In this document: positions 16,502-24,943 of the stretch, piece by piece | Layout of the letters: each line of letters begins with the position of its first letter | Numbering within the stretch: the stretch's first letter is position 1 | Assembly (NCBI GenBank): GCA_023398165.1 | Contig: JAEWSQ010000012.1 | Coordinates: 248,001 to 312,000, forward strand | DNA length: 64,000 nt | From: Spirochaetota bacterium | GTDB taxonomy: Bacteria; Spirochaetota; Spirochaetia; Treponematales; Treponemataceae | Direction: 5' to 3' | Program-made: the position numbers and the translations under genes | Notes under the pieces: model-generated | Databases searched by the model: none | What the model saw: only the letters and a program-made list of their open reading frames with translations | What the model was told of the DNA's origin: nothing

Positions 16502-17506
16502 TTAGACGGTTAAATAACTAAGCCGTTCATCCATGAAAGATAGCATTTTTATCGTGTATGTTACAATCTGTTCATCCAAGTGATCAAAGGTGTACGAATA
16601 GCCTGGAAAATAAGGACATAAAAGATATTGAGTATTTTTACGAATCACGCTGATATGGGCCTTGGGTCTCGTTCCCGTTTTATCTGTCTGCACACAGTAA
16701 CGGCAGCCGTCGCATTTTTTAGTCATAAGGAGTATAAACTGTTTTAAGTCATCTTCCATGTCATCAAAAAAATCAAGAAGCTTTTTCATACTTGGAATGC
16801 AGATCGAATACGAAGAAGGCATCTTAACAAGCGGTTCGTAGAACATTGAAACCCCTATGTGGTTTACCTTGTATTGAAAACCGCCTCTTTCGGGTACACA
16901 ATTATTTTTCCCCTTAATATACTCAAGAGAAATTGAGTTTGGAGTTAGATATACATGATAGGACGGTTTGAGGTATTCCATCAATCTGTCGAACTGTTCG
17001 GGATTCCCCGACAAAGAGCGGTAATTTTCAAGGGCGCTTTTTTCATTGAAAAACAAACTGCGGTAATTGGTAATTCCCTTCACATGAATTTCTGCATACA
17101 AAAGGTTACATGCTTTTTTAGAACTAGTATCAATACCCGCGGCTGAAAGAATACCTGTAAAAGCGGTACTGAGCTTTTTGCTTTTCTCTCTTTCTTCCTC
17201 CGGAGCACCCGGCGATGAAAGAAATTCAATAAAAGCGTTTATCTTTTTTTCAGCGGTGCGGATGTCTTTGAGCAGTTCCGGTTTTTTATCGGCCGATTTA
17301 TTAAAGCGGTTATTGTATGCGTCATCCTCATGCAGTGTTTTAAAAAGAAGAGAAGGGTTTTCAAAAAGATGCAGCAGTGAATTATTCAGAATACCGATAA
17401 TTTCTTTTTTTGCACTGTCCTTCTCCTTCTGGACAGAAGCCGGGGATGGCAGCATGTCCAAATACGTCGTTATAACTCTTTGTTCAAGATACTTAAATGT
17501 TTTCAT
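16502..17506 (-). CDS. Unknown protein with CxGCxYC metal-binding-type motif
   Basis: 334 aa, soluble. The N-terminal half is helical and unremarkable; the C-terminal third contains 'KKCDGCRYCVQTDKTGTRPK' and then 'LLCPYFPGYSYTF'. The four cysteines could bind Zn or an Fe-S cluster. I recall similar 'CDGCGYCVQTDKTGKRP' proteins in Clostridia but no assigned function. The preceding acidic helix 'DDMEDDLKQF' and motif order match the longer protein at 6982-8139, suggesting distant paralogues. The gene overlaps the alpha/beta hydrolase gene upstream by 14 bp, so they are co-translated. GAGG precedes ATG 17506. Confidence 0.65.
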   Translation of the reverse strand: MKTFKYLEQRVITTYLDMLPSPASVQKEKDSAKKEIIGILNNSLLHLFENPSLLFKTLHEDDAYNNRFNKSADKKPELLKDIRTAEKKINAFIEFLSSPGAPEEEREKSKKLSTAFTGILSAAGIDTSSKKACNLLYAEIHVKGITNYRSLFFNEKSALENYRSLSGNPEQFDRLMEYLKPSYHVYLTPNSISLEYIKGKNNCVPERGGFQYKVNHIGVSMFYEPLVKMPSSYSICIPSMKKLLDFFDDMEDDLKQFILLMTKKCDGCRYCVQTDKTGTRPKAHISVIRKNTQYLLCPYFPGYSYTFDHLDEQIVTYTIKMLSFMDERLSYLTV

Positions 17507-18332
17507 TGAATGACCTCACTCTATTAAGCCAGTCGGACACCAGAGCCTGAAAAAGTTTTTCCTGTTCGATTTGAAGATTATGTCCTGCCTTATCAAGAAC
17601 AGCAAGGCTGGCGCGGGGAAAATCCATGAAGTAATTCATCTGGTCTTTATAGCCGACGGCATTATCTTGTCTGCCTGTCATTAGGAGCACAGGGCGGGAA
17701 TAGTGTAAGGGAGTTTTAAACATGCCGTTTTTGTATTCACCATGCAGTATCTTTTCCAGGTACTCTTTGTTCTTGTTTAAAAGAGCCGGATATATGTCGC
17801 GCTTAAAAAGGCGCCAGAATTTTTTTGTCTGTACAACAGATAACGATGAGAAATACTGTCTGTCATTTTCGGAAAGAGAGCTCATAAAATTCCCGTCTTT
17901 TTCAAGAACAATACGGTCCGGTATGGGTATATTTTTTTCTCCCGAGACTGAAACGGGACACAAGAGGCATAAGCCAAGAACTCTTTCTTTTTTATACTCA
18001 AGTATTCCTCTGCACAACGAACCGCCCCATGATTCTCCTGCAAGTAAAAAGCTTTCATCGGGAATTAAAATATCTATGAGAGACAGCAGGATAGTAAGAA
18101 CATCGTCGGCTGTTTTTACGTCCTTATTAACACTCGATTTTCCCATGCCGGGTAAATCTATATACATACGTTTGAAGTTTTTATTTTGTTTTCTAAAAAC
18201 CTTTTCCATGGGACCTGACATTAAATTATGATCAACGCTCCATCCGTGTAAAATAATAATGGGTATTCCTTTACCTCTTTGCTCAACATACATCTTTGTA
18301 TCATTTACTGTAATGAATCTGTTCTTTTTCAT
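17493..18332 (-). CDS. Alpha/beta hydrolase
   Basis: 279 aa, cytoplasmic. Canonical motifs: 'IPIIILHGWSVDH' (oxyanion HG), 'IDLPGMGKS', nucleophile elbow 'LAGESWGGSLCRG' (Ser in GESWGG), an acidic residue in 'LLMTGRQDNAVGYKD', and a catalytic His in 'LDKAGHNLQIEQ'. This is the single-domain prolyl-aminopeptidase/haloalkane dehalogenase-like layout; substrate unknown. AAGGAAG precedes ATG 18332. It follows the flavodoxin-type gene by 11 bp and overlaps the next gene by 14 bp. Confidence 0.9.
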   Translation of the reverse strand: MKKNRFITVNDTKMYVEQRGKGIPIIILHGWSVDHNLMSGPMEKVFRKQNKNFKRMYIDLPGMGKSSVNKDVKTADDVLTILLSLIDILIPDESFLLAGESWGGSLCRGILEYKKERVLGLCLLCPVSVSGEKNIPIPDRIVLEKDGNFMSSLSENDRQYFSSLSVVQTKKFWRLFKRDIYPALLNKNKEYLEKILHGEYKNGMFKTPLHYSRPVLLMTGRQDNAVGYKDQMNYFMDFPRASLAVLDKAGHNLQIEQEKLFQALVSDWLNRVRSFNENI

Positions 18333-18343
18333 AGCTTCCTTTT

Positions 18344-18922
18344 TTACTTTCTTCTAAATAATTCTTTTTCTATATTTCTTGCCATGCCCTGAATGGTTTC
18401 CTGTCCCAGTATATCTTTCTCTGTATTTTCCACAATTGCCGCTCCTGTGTGGCTATAGGGCGAGCCGTCATTAATAACAATCATATTCTGCTGCAGAAAA
18501 AAGGTGTGCATGTTATCGAGAGTCCCTTCCTGCCCTCCGTTTCTAAACCATCCGCATGCAATACCGCATCCGATTTTTCCTTCCATTTCATAGGGTTTGG
18601 AATAATCAGGCCTCAGTACTACGCATCGGTCCATCATTACTTTTAATTGCCCCGAAACCATTCCCATAAAAACAGGAGAGCCCAGTATTAAGACATCGCA
18701 CCAGCGCAGAAGCGTGTACAATTCCTGCATATCATCATTGAGCACACAGGCGCTTGTATTGGAACAGATGCCGCAAGCCTTGCAGGGCTGTATGATTTTT
18801 GAAGAAAGCGATACGTATTGAGTTTCATGATGTTCTTTAAGCAGATTAAGGGCATAATTAACAGCAAAAGCCGTATTGCCTTTTTCTTTCGGGCTGCCCG
18901 ATATTCCTAAGATACGTGCCAT
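18344..18922 (-). CDS. Flavodoxin-fold NAD(P)H-dependent FMN oxidoreductase with cysteine motif
   Basis: 192 aa. 'ILGISGSPKEKGNTA' is the FMN phosphate-binding loop of the NADPH-dependent FMN reductase/iron-sulfur flavoprotein group; 'LILGSPVFMGMVSGQLK' is the second FMN contact. The stretch 'CKACGICSNTSACVLNDDM' (Cys 47-59 region) is the compact cysteine motif that in archaeal and clostridial Isf proteins binds a [4Fe-4S] cluster. The protein is therefore a probable Fe-S flavoprotein for low-potential electron transfer in an anaerobe. It sits downstream of the MutS-like gene in a minus-strand cluster rich in redox genes. Confidence 0.88.
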   Translation of the reverse strand: MARILGISGSPKEKGNTAFAVNYALNLLKEHHETQYVSLSSKIIQPCKACGICSNTSACVLNDDMQELYTLLRWCDVLILGSPVFMGMVSGQLKVMMDRCVVLRPDYSKPYEMEGKIGCGIACGWFRNGGQEGTLDNMHTFFLQQNMIVINDGSPYSHTGAAIVENTEKDILGQETIQGMARNIEKELFRRK

Positions 18923-18972
18923 ATTTTTATCCTTTGTTATTTAAAATCCCGGCAGGTATTCTTGAAATTACA

Positions 18973-20220
18973 TTATTGGTCTTTCTCCCTCTGTTCTCTT
19001 AACGCATTTTCAAGAATTTTAAATCCCATCCTCTGTGTACTGACACCCCTTTTGAGAGTGTAATCAAATACCGGTTTATCATATTCCATAGATGCTTCGA
19101 AACACCAGAATTGTGTTCCTTCCTCTTTATATTCTACTACAAATTCGGTGAGGTGGGTTGAAATAATTGATATAACATTTTTCTTTTTTATCTTTTCAGT
19201 AAAATAAGACAGGCAGTCTATTGAGTCCTTAACATTGGTTCCTTTGAATAATTCATCAGCCAGAATCAAAACCGTTCCTTCTTGTCCGGACAGCTTAACA
19301 GCCTCAACACTTCGTTTTACTTCCGATGCAAAGTAGCTTAATCCTTCTTCAAGTATTGTGTTTGATTCAAATGCACAGAAAATAGATTCAAACCACGGAA
19401 GCTCGGCATTAGTCGCCGGAATTCCAAACCCGCACCGGCCTAGATATACAGCCTGGCCGATACTTATGAGCAATGTTGTTTTTCCCGACATATTTGCTCC
19501 CGTAAGGAAAATTGTTTCAGCATCAGATGGAATCCGTAATGAATTCGGTTTTGAGCTGGTGATTAAAATATTTCTGAGATTTTCAATATGCATGTTTTTA
19601 TTAGAGGAGAATTTAGGAAACGTGAAATTAAATTTCTTGTGTACTGATGCAATTGACACAAGTGCATCAATTTTATAAAGGTCATCCAAAAGGGTTTTAA
19701 ATAATTTACCGTTCCTGTTATAGCAGTACCATCTCTCATAGTTTCTTGAGAACTTTCCCTCAGCGACTTTTTTAAAGGAAGATAGAGTAATCTGCATTTT
19801 GTGTATTATTGAATTCTCACCCGTACTTGAGTGTTCCGTTATATTTCTGCAAATAGAGAATAAGTTTTTTATAAATTCATGAACACTGCTTTCCTTACGG
19901 GGAGCTTTAATTCTATATTTGAATAAAGAAGCACTATATAAAAGCTGATTATCCTGCTGCTGTTTTACTTCTATAAATATTTCTGATGAAAGCAGGGTAT
20001 GAAACTTTTCCCAAATCTCATACTCATTCAAAATGGATTGTATAAGATTTTGAAAATTATAAACCTCTTCCTCTGTTGATAAAGGGCGGCGAAGATATTT
20101 TAAAAGCTGTTCTTTCCCCTCAATCGTTTTTGTGCAGCACAAAACATCAAAAAGACTTCTACCGGCAGATATGTGGGGAAATAATTTTAAATCATGCAGA
20201 GTCAGGTCATCGGCAAACAC
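18973..20220 (-). CDS. MutS-like protein (core plus ATPase only)
   Basis: About 415 aa from GTG 20220. The reading frame is open to a TTG at 20271, but GTG 20220 has GGAAG 5 nt upstream and overlaps the preceding stop by one base (TAGTG). 'GRSLFDVLCCTKTIEGKEQL' is the start of MutS domain III (the lever/clamp core), and the C-terminus has Walker A 'TGANMSGKTTLLIS', Walker B 'LILADELFKGTN' and 'STHLTEF'. The mismatch-recognition and connector domains and the C-terminal HTH are absent, so mismatch repair is not implied. It is soluble, unlike the membrane-anchored relative at 9930-11435. It is coupled to the ferredoxin-nitroreductase gene upstream. Confidence 0.85.
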   Translation of the reverse strand: MFADDLTLHDLKLFPHISAGRSLFDVLCCTKTIEGKEQLLKYLRRPLSTEEEVYNFQNLIQSILNEYEIWEKFHTLLSSEIFIEVKQQQDNQLLYSASLFKYRIKAPRKESSVHEFIKNLFSICRNITEHSSTGENSIIHKMQITLSSFKKVAEGKFSRNYERWYCYNRNGKLFKTLLDDLYKIDALVSIASVHKKFNFTFPKFSSNKNMHIENLRNILITSSKPNSLRIPSDAETIFLTGANMSGKTTLLISIGQAVYLGRCGFGIPATNAELPWFESIFCAFESNTILEEGLSYFASEVKRSVEAVKLSGQEGTVLILADELFKGTNVKDSIDCLSYFTEKIKKKNVISIISTHLTEFVVEYKEEGTQFWCFEASMEYDKPVFDYTLKRGVSTQRMGFKILENALREQREKDQ

Positions 20221-21161
20221 TATCGCTTCCACATGACCTTGGCAGGACCCCGGGGAGGTATTCTCTTCCAATCGGTTTCTGAATATCCAAGACCGAGAAC
20301 GCCTCCTATTTTTTCGTTCCCCGGTATTCCGTATTTTGCTTTGGTTTCTTTGCTTTTATTCAGGAATATTTCAGCTAGTCCGAATCTGCAGTTAGATAAA
20401 CCCATAACGTGAGCAAGAATTATTCCGTTTGTGAGTGCTATACCGATATCTGTTTTGTAAAAATTTTCATGCATGCCTTTTTTTGCAGCATCATAGGTAA
20501 CAATAATCAGAACGGGAGCTTTCTTTAAAAAAAAGTCTGCATCTTTATCTGTAATAGATGTAAAAATCTGTGAAATGCAGTCCGCCGTATCTTCTTTGGA
20601 AAGTGTTATTCCGTTTTCTTTGTATACAGCGCTGCAGTTTTTTTCCAGGCTTTTTGTCATCGTTTTCCGTACGAGAGGATTTTTAAGCAGCGATGCCTGT
20701 TTTTGGTTTAGTTTTTGTATATCTTCTTCGATTGATTGTATGTCACGAGGATTAGTAAAAATGTAGTAATTGCGGTTCTGCTCATTTCCTGCTGACGCTG
20801 ACTGAATCATTACTTCGAGAATTTGTTCAAGTTTTTCTTTTTCAACCGGTTTTGGAGTAAAAGATCTGTCCGATCGTATTCCGGCTAAGAGGTCATGTAT
20901 TTGATCCGGCTTGAAAGTATGTTTACCTAAAGGTTTAACATCAGTTATAAAATTATTCGAATTACCGGCTGCAGTATTCTTTGCAGTGATTGCATTTTTC
21001 GCACAGATTGCGATGCAGTGTCCGCAGGAAATACATTTATGAATATATTTGTATACAGGGTATCCGTCACTATCCATTGTAATAACACGGCTGTTACAGC
21101 AGATGTCTCTGCAGGCGCCGCATTTTGTGCAAAGACTCTTATTAATCTCAATTGCCAGCAT
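20220..21161 (-). CDS. Ferredoxin-nitroreductase fusion
   Basis: 313 aa. Residues ~8-50 hold two [4Fe-4S] motifs, 'CTKCGACRDICC' and 'CISCGHCIAICAK', joined to a nitroreductase-family FMN domain (~90-300): 'IRSDRSFTPKPVEKEKLEQI', 'SASAGNEQNRNYYIF' and 'IGIALTNGIILAHVMGLSNC'. This architecture is common in anaerobes. The ferredoxin head is thought to feed electrons to the FMN site for reduction of an unknown acceptor. GGAAGGAG precedes ATG 21161. The stop overlaps the downstream MutS-like start, an odd pairing. Confidence 0.93.
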   Translation of the reverse strand: MLAIEINKSLCTKCGACRDICCNSRVITMDSDGYPVYKYIHKCISCGHCIAICAKNAITAKNTAAGNSNNFITDVKPLGKHTFKPDQIHDLLAGIRSDRSFTPKPVEKEKLEQILEVMIQSASAGNEQNRNYYIFTNPRDIQSIEEDIQKLNQKQASLLKNPLVRKTMTKSLEKNCSAVYKENGITLSKEDTADCISQIFTSITDKDADFFLKKAPVLIIVTYDAAKKGMHENFYKTDIGIALTNGIILAHVMGLSNCRFGLAEIFLNKSKETKAKYGIPGNEKIGGVLGLGYSETDWKRIPPRGPAKVMWKR

Positions 21162-21261
21162 AGTTCTCCTTCCTTTGTACTTACTGCACTAATTTTATAC
21201 CTGTGTACAGGCAAAAGCAAGGAAAAACATTTCAAATCTTTTTCTATGTTTCCGGTTTGCT

Positions 21262-22158
21262 TTAATGGCGGCGTTTAGAAGGCATTGCCAGTTCTTTCTG
21301 TAATTCTCCTGAGACTAGGGCCTGACTAAGTGCATTACGAACGGCATTTATTATTCCTGTTGAGGTAAAAGTTGCTCCTGAGACAACATCAACCTCAAGA
21401 TTTTGGGCAGCAATTATTTTTTGTGGAATTGTATTTATGGGTTTTGTGTAAAACCTGGAATTTTCTTCATTATGCTCGGTAATTTTAATAGAAACAATTT
21501 TATTGTTCTTTATAGTTACACTTACTTTAAGACCTGGTCTGTACCCTTGAGCTTCTCCTGTGAATGTGCCATCCCGGTATATATTACCGGTCATGTCTTC
21601 GTTGACTTCCTTGATAATAGTATTTGTCGTCGTTGAAGATACGCTGCTGGAATCTGAGTCTGTTGAAGAGAGAGAAGAAGAAGCAGGAAGTGTCCCGGTA
21701 TCATTATTGTTATTATTAAGAGCCGATGCATAGTATCCCCCGATTTCATTTTTGAGTATACTAAAACCCTGTATACCTCCGACATCAACAATATGCCAAA
21801 TAAGTACTCCTGCAAACACTATGCTGAGAAAGCGGTGATAAACCAGCCATGATTTTTTCACAGGAAGAATTTTTCTGAGTATCCATGTAATTCCGAGCAA
21901 TAAGGAGAGACCCCAGGCAAGCGTGCCAATGTTGAAACTGAGCACTTTTTCGCTGGAAAAGATACCATGAATAAGTCCGGATACAATAAGAATTATACCG
22001 ATTTTCTTGTGATGAATCCGTAAAAATGTATTCACTTTTAATAAACCAGGGTGAGGCTTATTTTTTAGTACAAGACGCAGAAGTAAAATAAGGCAGAGTA
22101 ATAAGGCTGCCCCAACTGAAATCCATGCGAAACCGAAATCTATAAGTAACTCTATCAT
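21262..22158 (-). CDS. Membrane protein with extracytoplasmic FMN-binding domain
   Basis: 298 aa. Four hydrophobic segments (about 9-31, 52-66, 78-98, 107-124) contain several His residues ('RIHHKK', 'GLIHGI', 'VYHRF', 'WHIVD') that could bind haem, as in ferric-reductase-like or DUF4405 proteins. A Ser/Asn-rich linker (148-180) leads to an FMN-binding domain with the covalent flavinylation signature 'DVVSGATFTS' (257-266), where a Thr would receive FMN from ApbE. The likely role is transmembrane electron transfer to extracytoplasmic FMN. No apbE lies in the window. AGGAG precedes ATG 22158. It is near the nitroreductase and Fe-S flavoprotein genes. Confidence 0.88.
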   Translation of the reverse strand: MIELLIDFGFAWISVGAALLLCLILLLRLVLKNKPHPGLLKVNTFLRIHHKKIGIILIVSGLIHGIFSSEKVLSFNIGTLAWGLSLLLGITWILRKILPVKKSWLVYHRFLSIVFAGVLIWHIVDVGGIQGFSILKNEIGGYYASALNNNNNDTGTLPASSSLSSTDSDSSSVSSTTTNTIIKEVNEDMTGNIYRDGTFTGEAQGYRPGLKVSVTIKNNKIVSIKITEHNEENSRFYTKPINTIPQKIIAAQNLEVDVVSGATFTSTGIINAVRNALSQALVSGELQKELAMPSKRRH

Positions 22159-22247
22159 ATAATCTCCTGAATACCATTAATGTATTCGATATACGATATT
22201 TTACTTAAAGAGTCTTAAAATTAACTTAATGAAGGCGACAGAATATA

Positions 22248-23072
22248 CTAAATATGTATCTGCGAAAGAAATGCTTTAAGTTCTTTGATGAAAATATTCT
22301 GTGCATCAAAACGGATAAGGTGGCCTGCCTCGGGCACGTACACAATAGCAAGATCGGGTTTTAGTTTTTTGGCTTCGGCTGCCGCTTCCTGACTTACAAC
22401 AGCTCCTTTTTTTGTATCGGCTGTAAAAAGAAGCGCTTTCTGCTTAACATTCTGCAGTGTTGTTTTCCAGCTCCAGTCATTTGAAAACAATTTAAGTGTA
22501 AGTCTATCGAATATGGAAACATCAAGCTGTTTTTTGGATTCCGCCATTGCCTGTACAAGTTCCCTGCTCCATGAGGGATGGTCCTTTGTGTAATCGCGCA
22601 GCAGTTCTTCTAAAGTTTGAGAGGGGAGCCTTCTAACCCAGTTACCCATGGGATTATTTTTAGCCATTTCCGGAGTCATCTGGGGTACGGTCATCATCCA
22701 TGCAGGATCTTCCAAAAAGAAGGCGCTTACGAGGTAGGGGAAACGGACGGCAAGTTCGTAGGTTACGACTGCTCCCATTGAGTGTCCCCCTACAATGGGC
22801 TTTCCTAATTGAAGAGCCTGTATCAGTTTTGCAACATCCATTGCCATATCCAGTTCCTGATCTTCCCCAATGCGCGATGAAAGACCGTGGCTTGGCATAT
22901 CGGGCATAATAACATCATAGTCAGCTTCGAGCTGGCGGGCAACAGGCGTCCAGCACAAACCGTTATCGGAAAACCCGTGTATTAATACTAACGGCGGTTT
23001 ATTTCCTCCGGTTCGTGTGTAGTGTAATGTAACATCGCCAAGAACTATATTAGACTGCTTCCATTGAGACAT
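22248..23072 (-). CDS. Alpha/beta hydrolase
   Basis: 274 aa. Motifs: 'PPLVLIHGFSDNGLCW', 'MPDMPSHGLSSR', nucleophile elbow 'GGHSMGAVVT' (Ser in GHSMG), and the C-terminal 'YVPEAGHLIRFD' with the catalytic His; 'LLFTADTKKGAVV' is the expected position of the acid residue. Single-domain cytoplasmic enzyme, substrate unknown. It differs clearly from the hydrolase at 17493-18332, so they are not recent duplicates. AAGGAG precedes ATG 23072. Confidence 0.9.
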   Translation of the reverse strand: MSQWKQSNIVLGDVTLHYTRTGGNKPPLVLIHGFSDNGLCWTPVARQLEADYDVIMPDMPSHGLSSRIGEDQELDMAMDVAKLIQALQLGKPIVGGHSMGAVVTYELAVRFPYLVSAFFLEDPAWMMTVPQMTPEMAKNNPMGNWVRRLPSQTLEELLRDYTKDHPSWSRELVQAMAESKKQLDVSIFDRLTLKLFSNDWSWKTTLQNVKQKALLFTADTKKGAVVSQEAAAEAKKLKPDLAIVYVPEAGHLIRFDAQNIFIKELKAFLSQIHI

Positions 23073-23196
23073 TGCATGCTCCTTTAATGGTTTTTATTGA
23101 TTTATATCAAGCTATATCGTTATATGCTTATAATAATATTTTGCATGCAATGATAAAAAAATTAATAGGGAAAAATACCCACCGGGGATCAAAATA

Positions 23197-24036
23197 TCAG
23201 TCTGTTTTTGGTTTCAAAAAAACAGACATTGTATGCAGGGCTTTTTTCCTGCTGCGTTTTATGAGCTTTAGTAAGCTGCTTCTTTCTTCCGGGATTCTGT
23301 CATTGAGCCTGAGTACAAGAATAATAAAGAAATAGCAGTCGAACTTTATCGTATCTGAGCGGTTTTTGATGCGTATTTTATAGTATGTATTTGACAGGTA
23401 TAGGCACACCAAGCGTTCCACGAGTGCAACATTCAGAGGCTTTTTTTCCGGGGATTTGCCGTAACGCAGCAGGTAATATGTCCGGGCAATATCAAACATG
23501 CTGCTGCAGATAACAGACGTCATCCAGTCTATGACCCACAGATTGGAATTTGAATCTATCAGCACGTTCTCGGGATGAAAATCCCCGTGACATAAATTTT
23601 TACTGTCGGTGGCTGTTAGGTACTCAGAAACAATTTTCTTTTCTGCCCTGCTCAGGATAGAACTTTCCTGAATTCTGTGTATCAGTGTATCAGCAGTGTC
23701 TATGGACAATGTATTAGTATCAATTACAGCAGAATTAATCTCGCAATGAAGCTGTGAAAATTTTCGAATTACTTCCGGAATTCGGTTTGGATTCTGCATC
23801 ATATAGCTTCCCATATGAATACTGGTTATTTTTTGAAATACAATACCCTGCCGGCCGTCTTTGGTTACTTTATCATACACTTTCGGCATGGAATCAATTT
23901 TTTGAGCTAAAAGATAATTTGTACTGTATTCTCTTTCTACATGACTGTCTGATATATGACTGTAAAACAGCTTTAGAATTTTTCCGTCTCCTGCATCATA
24001 TGCTTCTGCAGTCCGTCCGGTTCCTATTTTATCCAA
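23197..24036 (-). CDS. Aminoglycoside-phosphotransferase-family kinase
   Basis: 279 aa. Kinase-like fold: glycine-rich 'IGTGRTAEAYDAGDG', catalytic loop 'CHGDFHPENVLI' and metal site 'VIDWMTSVIC' (DW replacing DFG). The family phosphorylates small molecules such as choline, sugars or antibiotics; the lack of a resistance-gene context makes a housekeeping or metabolic substrate more likely. The start is a TTG at 24036 with AAGGAG 6 nt upstream; no ATG is better placed. It is separated by 43 bp from the flavin-binding protein gene upstream. Confidence 0.88.
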   Translation of the reverse strand: MDKIGTGRTAEAYDAGDGKILKLFYSHISDSHVEREYSTNYLLAQKIDSMPKVYDKVTKDGRQGIVFQKITSIHMGSYMMQNPNRIPEVIRKFSQLHCEINSAVIDTNTLSIDTADTLIHRIQESSILSRAEKKIVSEYLTATDSKNLCHGDFHPENVLIDSNSNLWVIDWMTSVICSSMFDIARTYYLLRYGKSPEKKPLNVALVERLVCLYLSNTYYKIRIKNRSDTIKFDCYFFIILVLRLNDRIPEERSSLLKLIKRSRKKALHTMSVFLKPKTD

Positions 24037-24079
24037 TTATTACTCCTTTTCCTTTTACACAACCCTGTCTGTTCCTGTT

Positions 24080-24541
24080 TTATTTAGTACAGTCAAGCTC
24101 CATTGTTTTTAAACCGTGATAGTATTTGGCGTGCAAAGGAGTAAATTTTAAAAGGGAAAAATCCCCGCCCTCCCTTCCGTTGTAATAATACTTTTCCCAG
24201 GACTCATCCCAGACAGCTTTCCGTATTTCCTGGTCGGTTACTTCTTCTACAGTGCCTTTTACTGTTAATCCTTCCCATGTCTCGTAATCGCAGTAGTATA
24301 AGCACACGCGGTTATTACTTCGGATGTGCTTTATTTTTGAGCTTGAAGTATTGGTTCCAAGATAAGCAGTAAATTGGGAATCAGGGGGAAGTAATGGAAG
24401 AACGGCTTCTCCCCGCATTTTCCGCAGGTTGAATAATATGCGGGTATCGGGGAATCCGTCAGGATCGATGGTGGAAATGGAAACAAAATCGAGCCTGTTT
24501 TGAATCTTGATCATGGTTGCAATATCGTCTTCAGTTATCAT
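24080..24541 (-). CDS. Pyridoxamine 5'-phosphate oxidase-family protein
   Basis: 153 aa, a split-barrel flavin-binding protein: 'FVSISTIDPDGFPDTRILF', 'FTAYLGTNTSSSKIKHIRSN' (split ~73-92), 'VCLYYCDYETWEGLTVKG' and the C-terminal 'FTPLHAKYYHG'. It resembles general-stress protein 26-like members, which bind FMN or F420; it is not the vitamin B6 enzyme. AAGGAG precedes ATG 24541. It is the first gene of the long minus-strand series that extends to 13770. Confidence 0.88.
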   Translation of the reverse strand: MITEDDIATMIKIQNRLDFVSISTIDPDGFPDTRILFNLRKMRGEAVLPLLPPDSQFTAYLGTNTSSSKIKHIRSNNRVCLYYCDYETWEGLTVKGTVEEVTDQEIRKAVWDESWEKYYYNGREGGDFSLLKFTPLHAKYYHGLKTMELDCTK

Positions 24542-24639
24542 GCAATGCTCCTTATTCTATAATTGTATTAGTATAAACCTAAAAGAAGATTAGTGTCTGA
24601 AATATTTTTATAGTATTCCGTTAAAAGAAAGCAAAAAAA

Positions 24640-24710
24640 GTCGGGAAGGAGGGAAACCTCTCATGGTAGCATCACGTATGAGCTGAAATAAAGTTCATAA
24701 GGAGACAACT
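24640..24710 (+). promoter_or_regulatory. Structured leader before a 46-aa small ORF
   Basis: Two consecutive hairpins can be drawn: GAGG-GAAA-CCTC (a GNRA tetraloop, about 24648-24659) and CTCAT...ATGAG (about 24658-24682). They are followed by an unpaired stretch and the Shine-Dalgarno AAGGAG. The GNRA loop and compact layout could form a regulatory leader, but no known riboswitch consensus was recognised. The rest of 24542-24640 shows only a weak TATAGT (24609-24614) and nothing else. Confidence 0.35.
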
Positions 24711-24851
24711 ATGAAAAAGTTCACGGAAAAAAAAGAAGGCAGAAGAAGAATTTCTGATAAATGCATTATTGAAAAGGAGGTTAAACTTCAGCACGAGATG
24801 ATTATTGCGTTTTACTTTATATCAAGGCTTCCGTCATCGCTTTATCTCTAA
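24711..24851 (+). CDS. Small ORF (46 aa), function unknown
   Basis: ATG 24711 has a strong Shine-Dalgarno (AAGGAGA, 6 nt spacing) and runs to TAA at 24849-24851. The product begins 'MKKFTEKKEGRRRISDK' (highly basic) and ends with a hydrophobic, aromatic stretch 'EMIIAFYFISRLPSSLYL'. It is followed 8 bp later by an inverted repeat (24860-24896). The quality of the ribosome binding site and the structured leader argue for translation; the short length and absence of a recognised family argue for caution. It could be a leader peptide or a small membrane-associated protein. Confidence 0.45.
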   Translation: MKKFTEKKEGRRRISDKCIIEKEVKLQHEMIIAFYFISRLPSSLYL

Positions 24852-24859
24852 GAAAACTT

Positions 24860-24896
24860 CAGGCTGCTCTCCGGTATTCATGCAGAGGACAGCCTG
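24860..24896 (+). terminator. Inverted repeat after the 46-aa ORF
   Basis: CAGGCTG...CTC at 24860-24871 pairs with GAG..CAGCCTG at 24885-24896 with a two-base mismatch. No T run follows, so it may be a weak terminator or an attenuator ahead of the MFS gene at 24944. Confidence 0.4.
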
Positions 24897-24943
24897 CATA
24901 ATTCTCTTGCATTTGATGGGCAATTCGATCATTATACAAGGCT

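Noticed and set aside
9930..20220. Mismatch-repair locus (mutS)
   Set aside because: Both MutS-like proteins lack the mismatch-recognition and connector domains, and no mutL is nearby.
23197..24036. Aminoglycoside-resistance gene
   Set aside because: Only the general APH kinase fold is seen; no mobile element, integron or close match to a known resistance enzyme.
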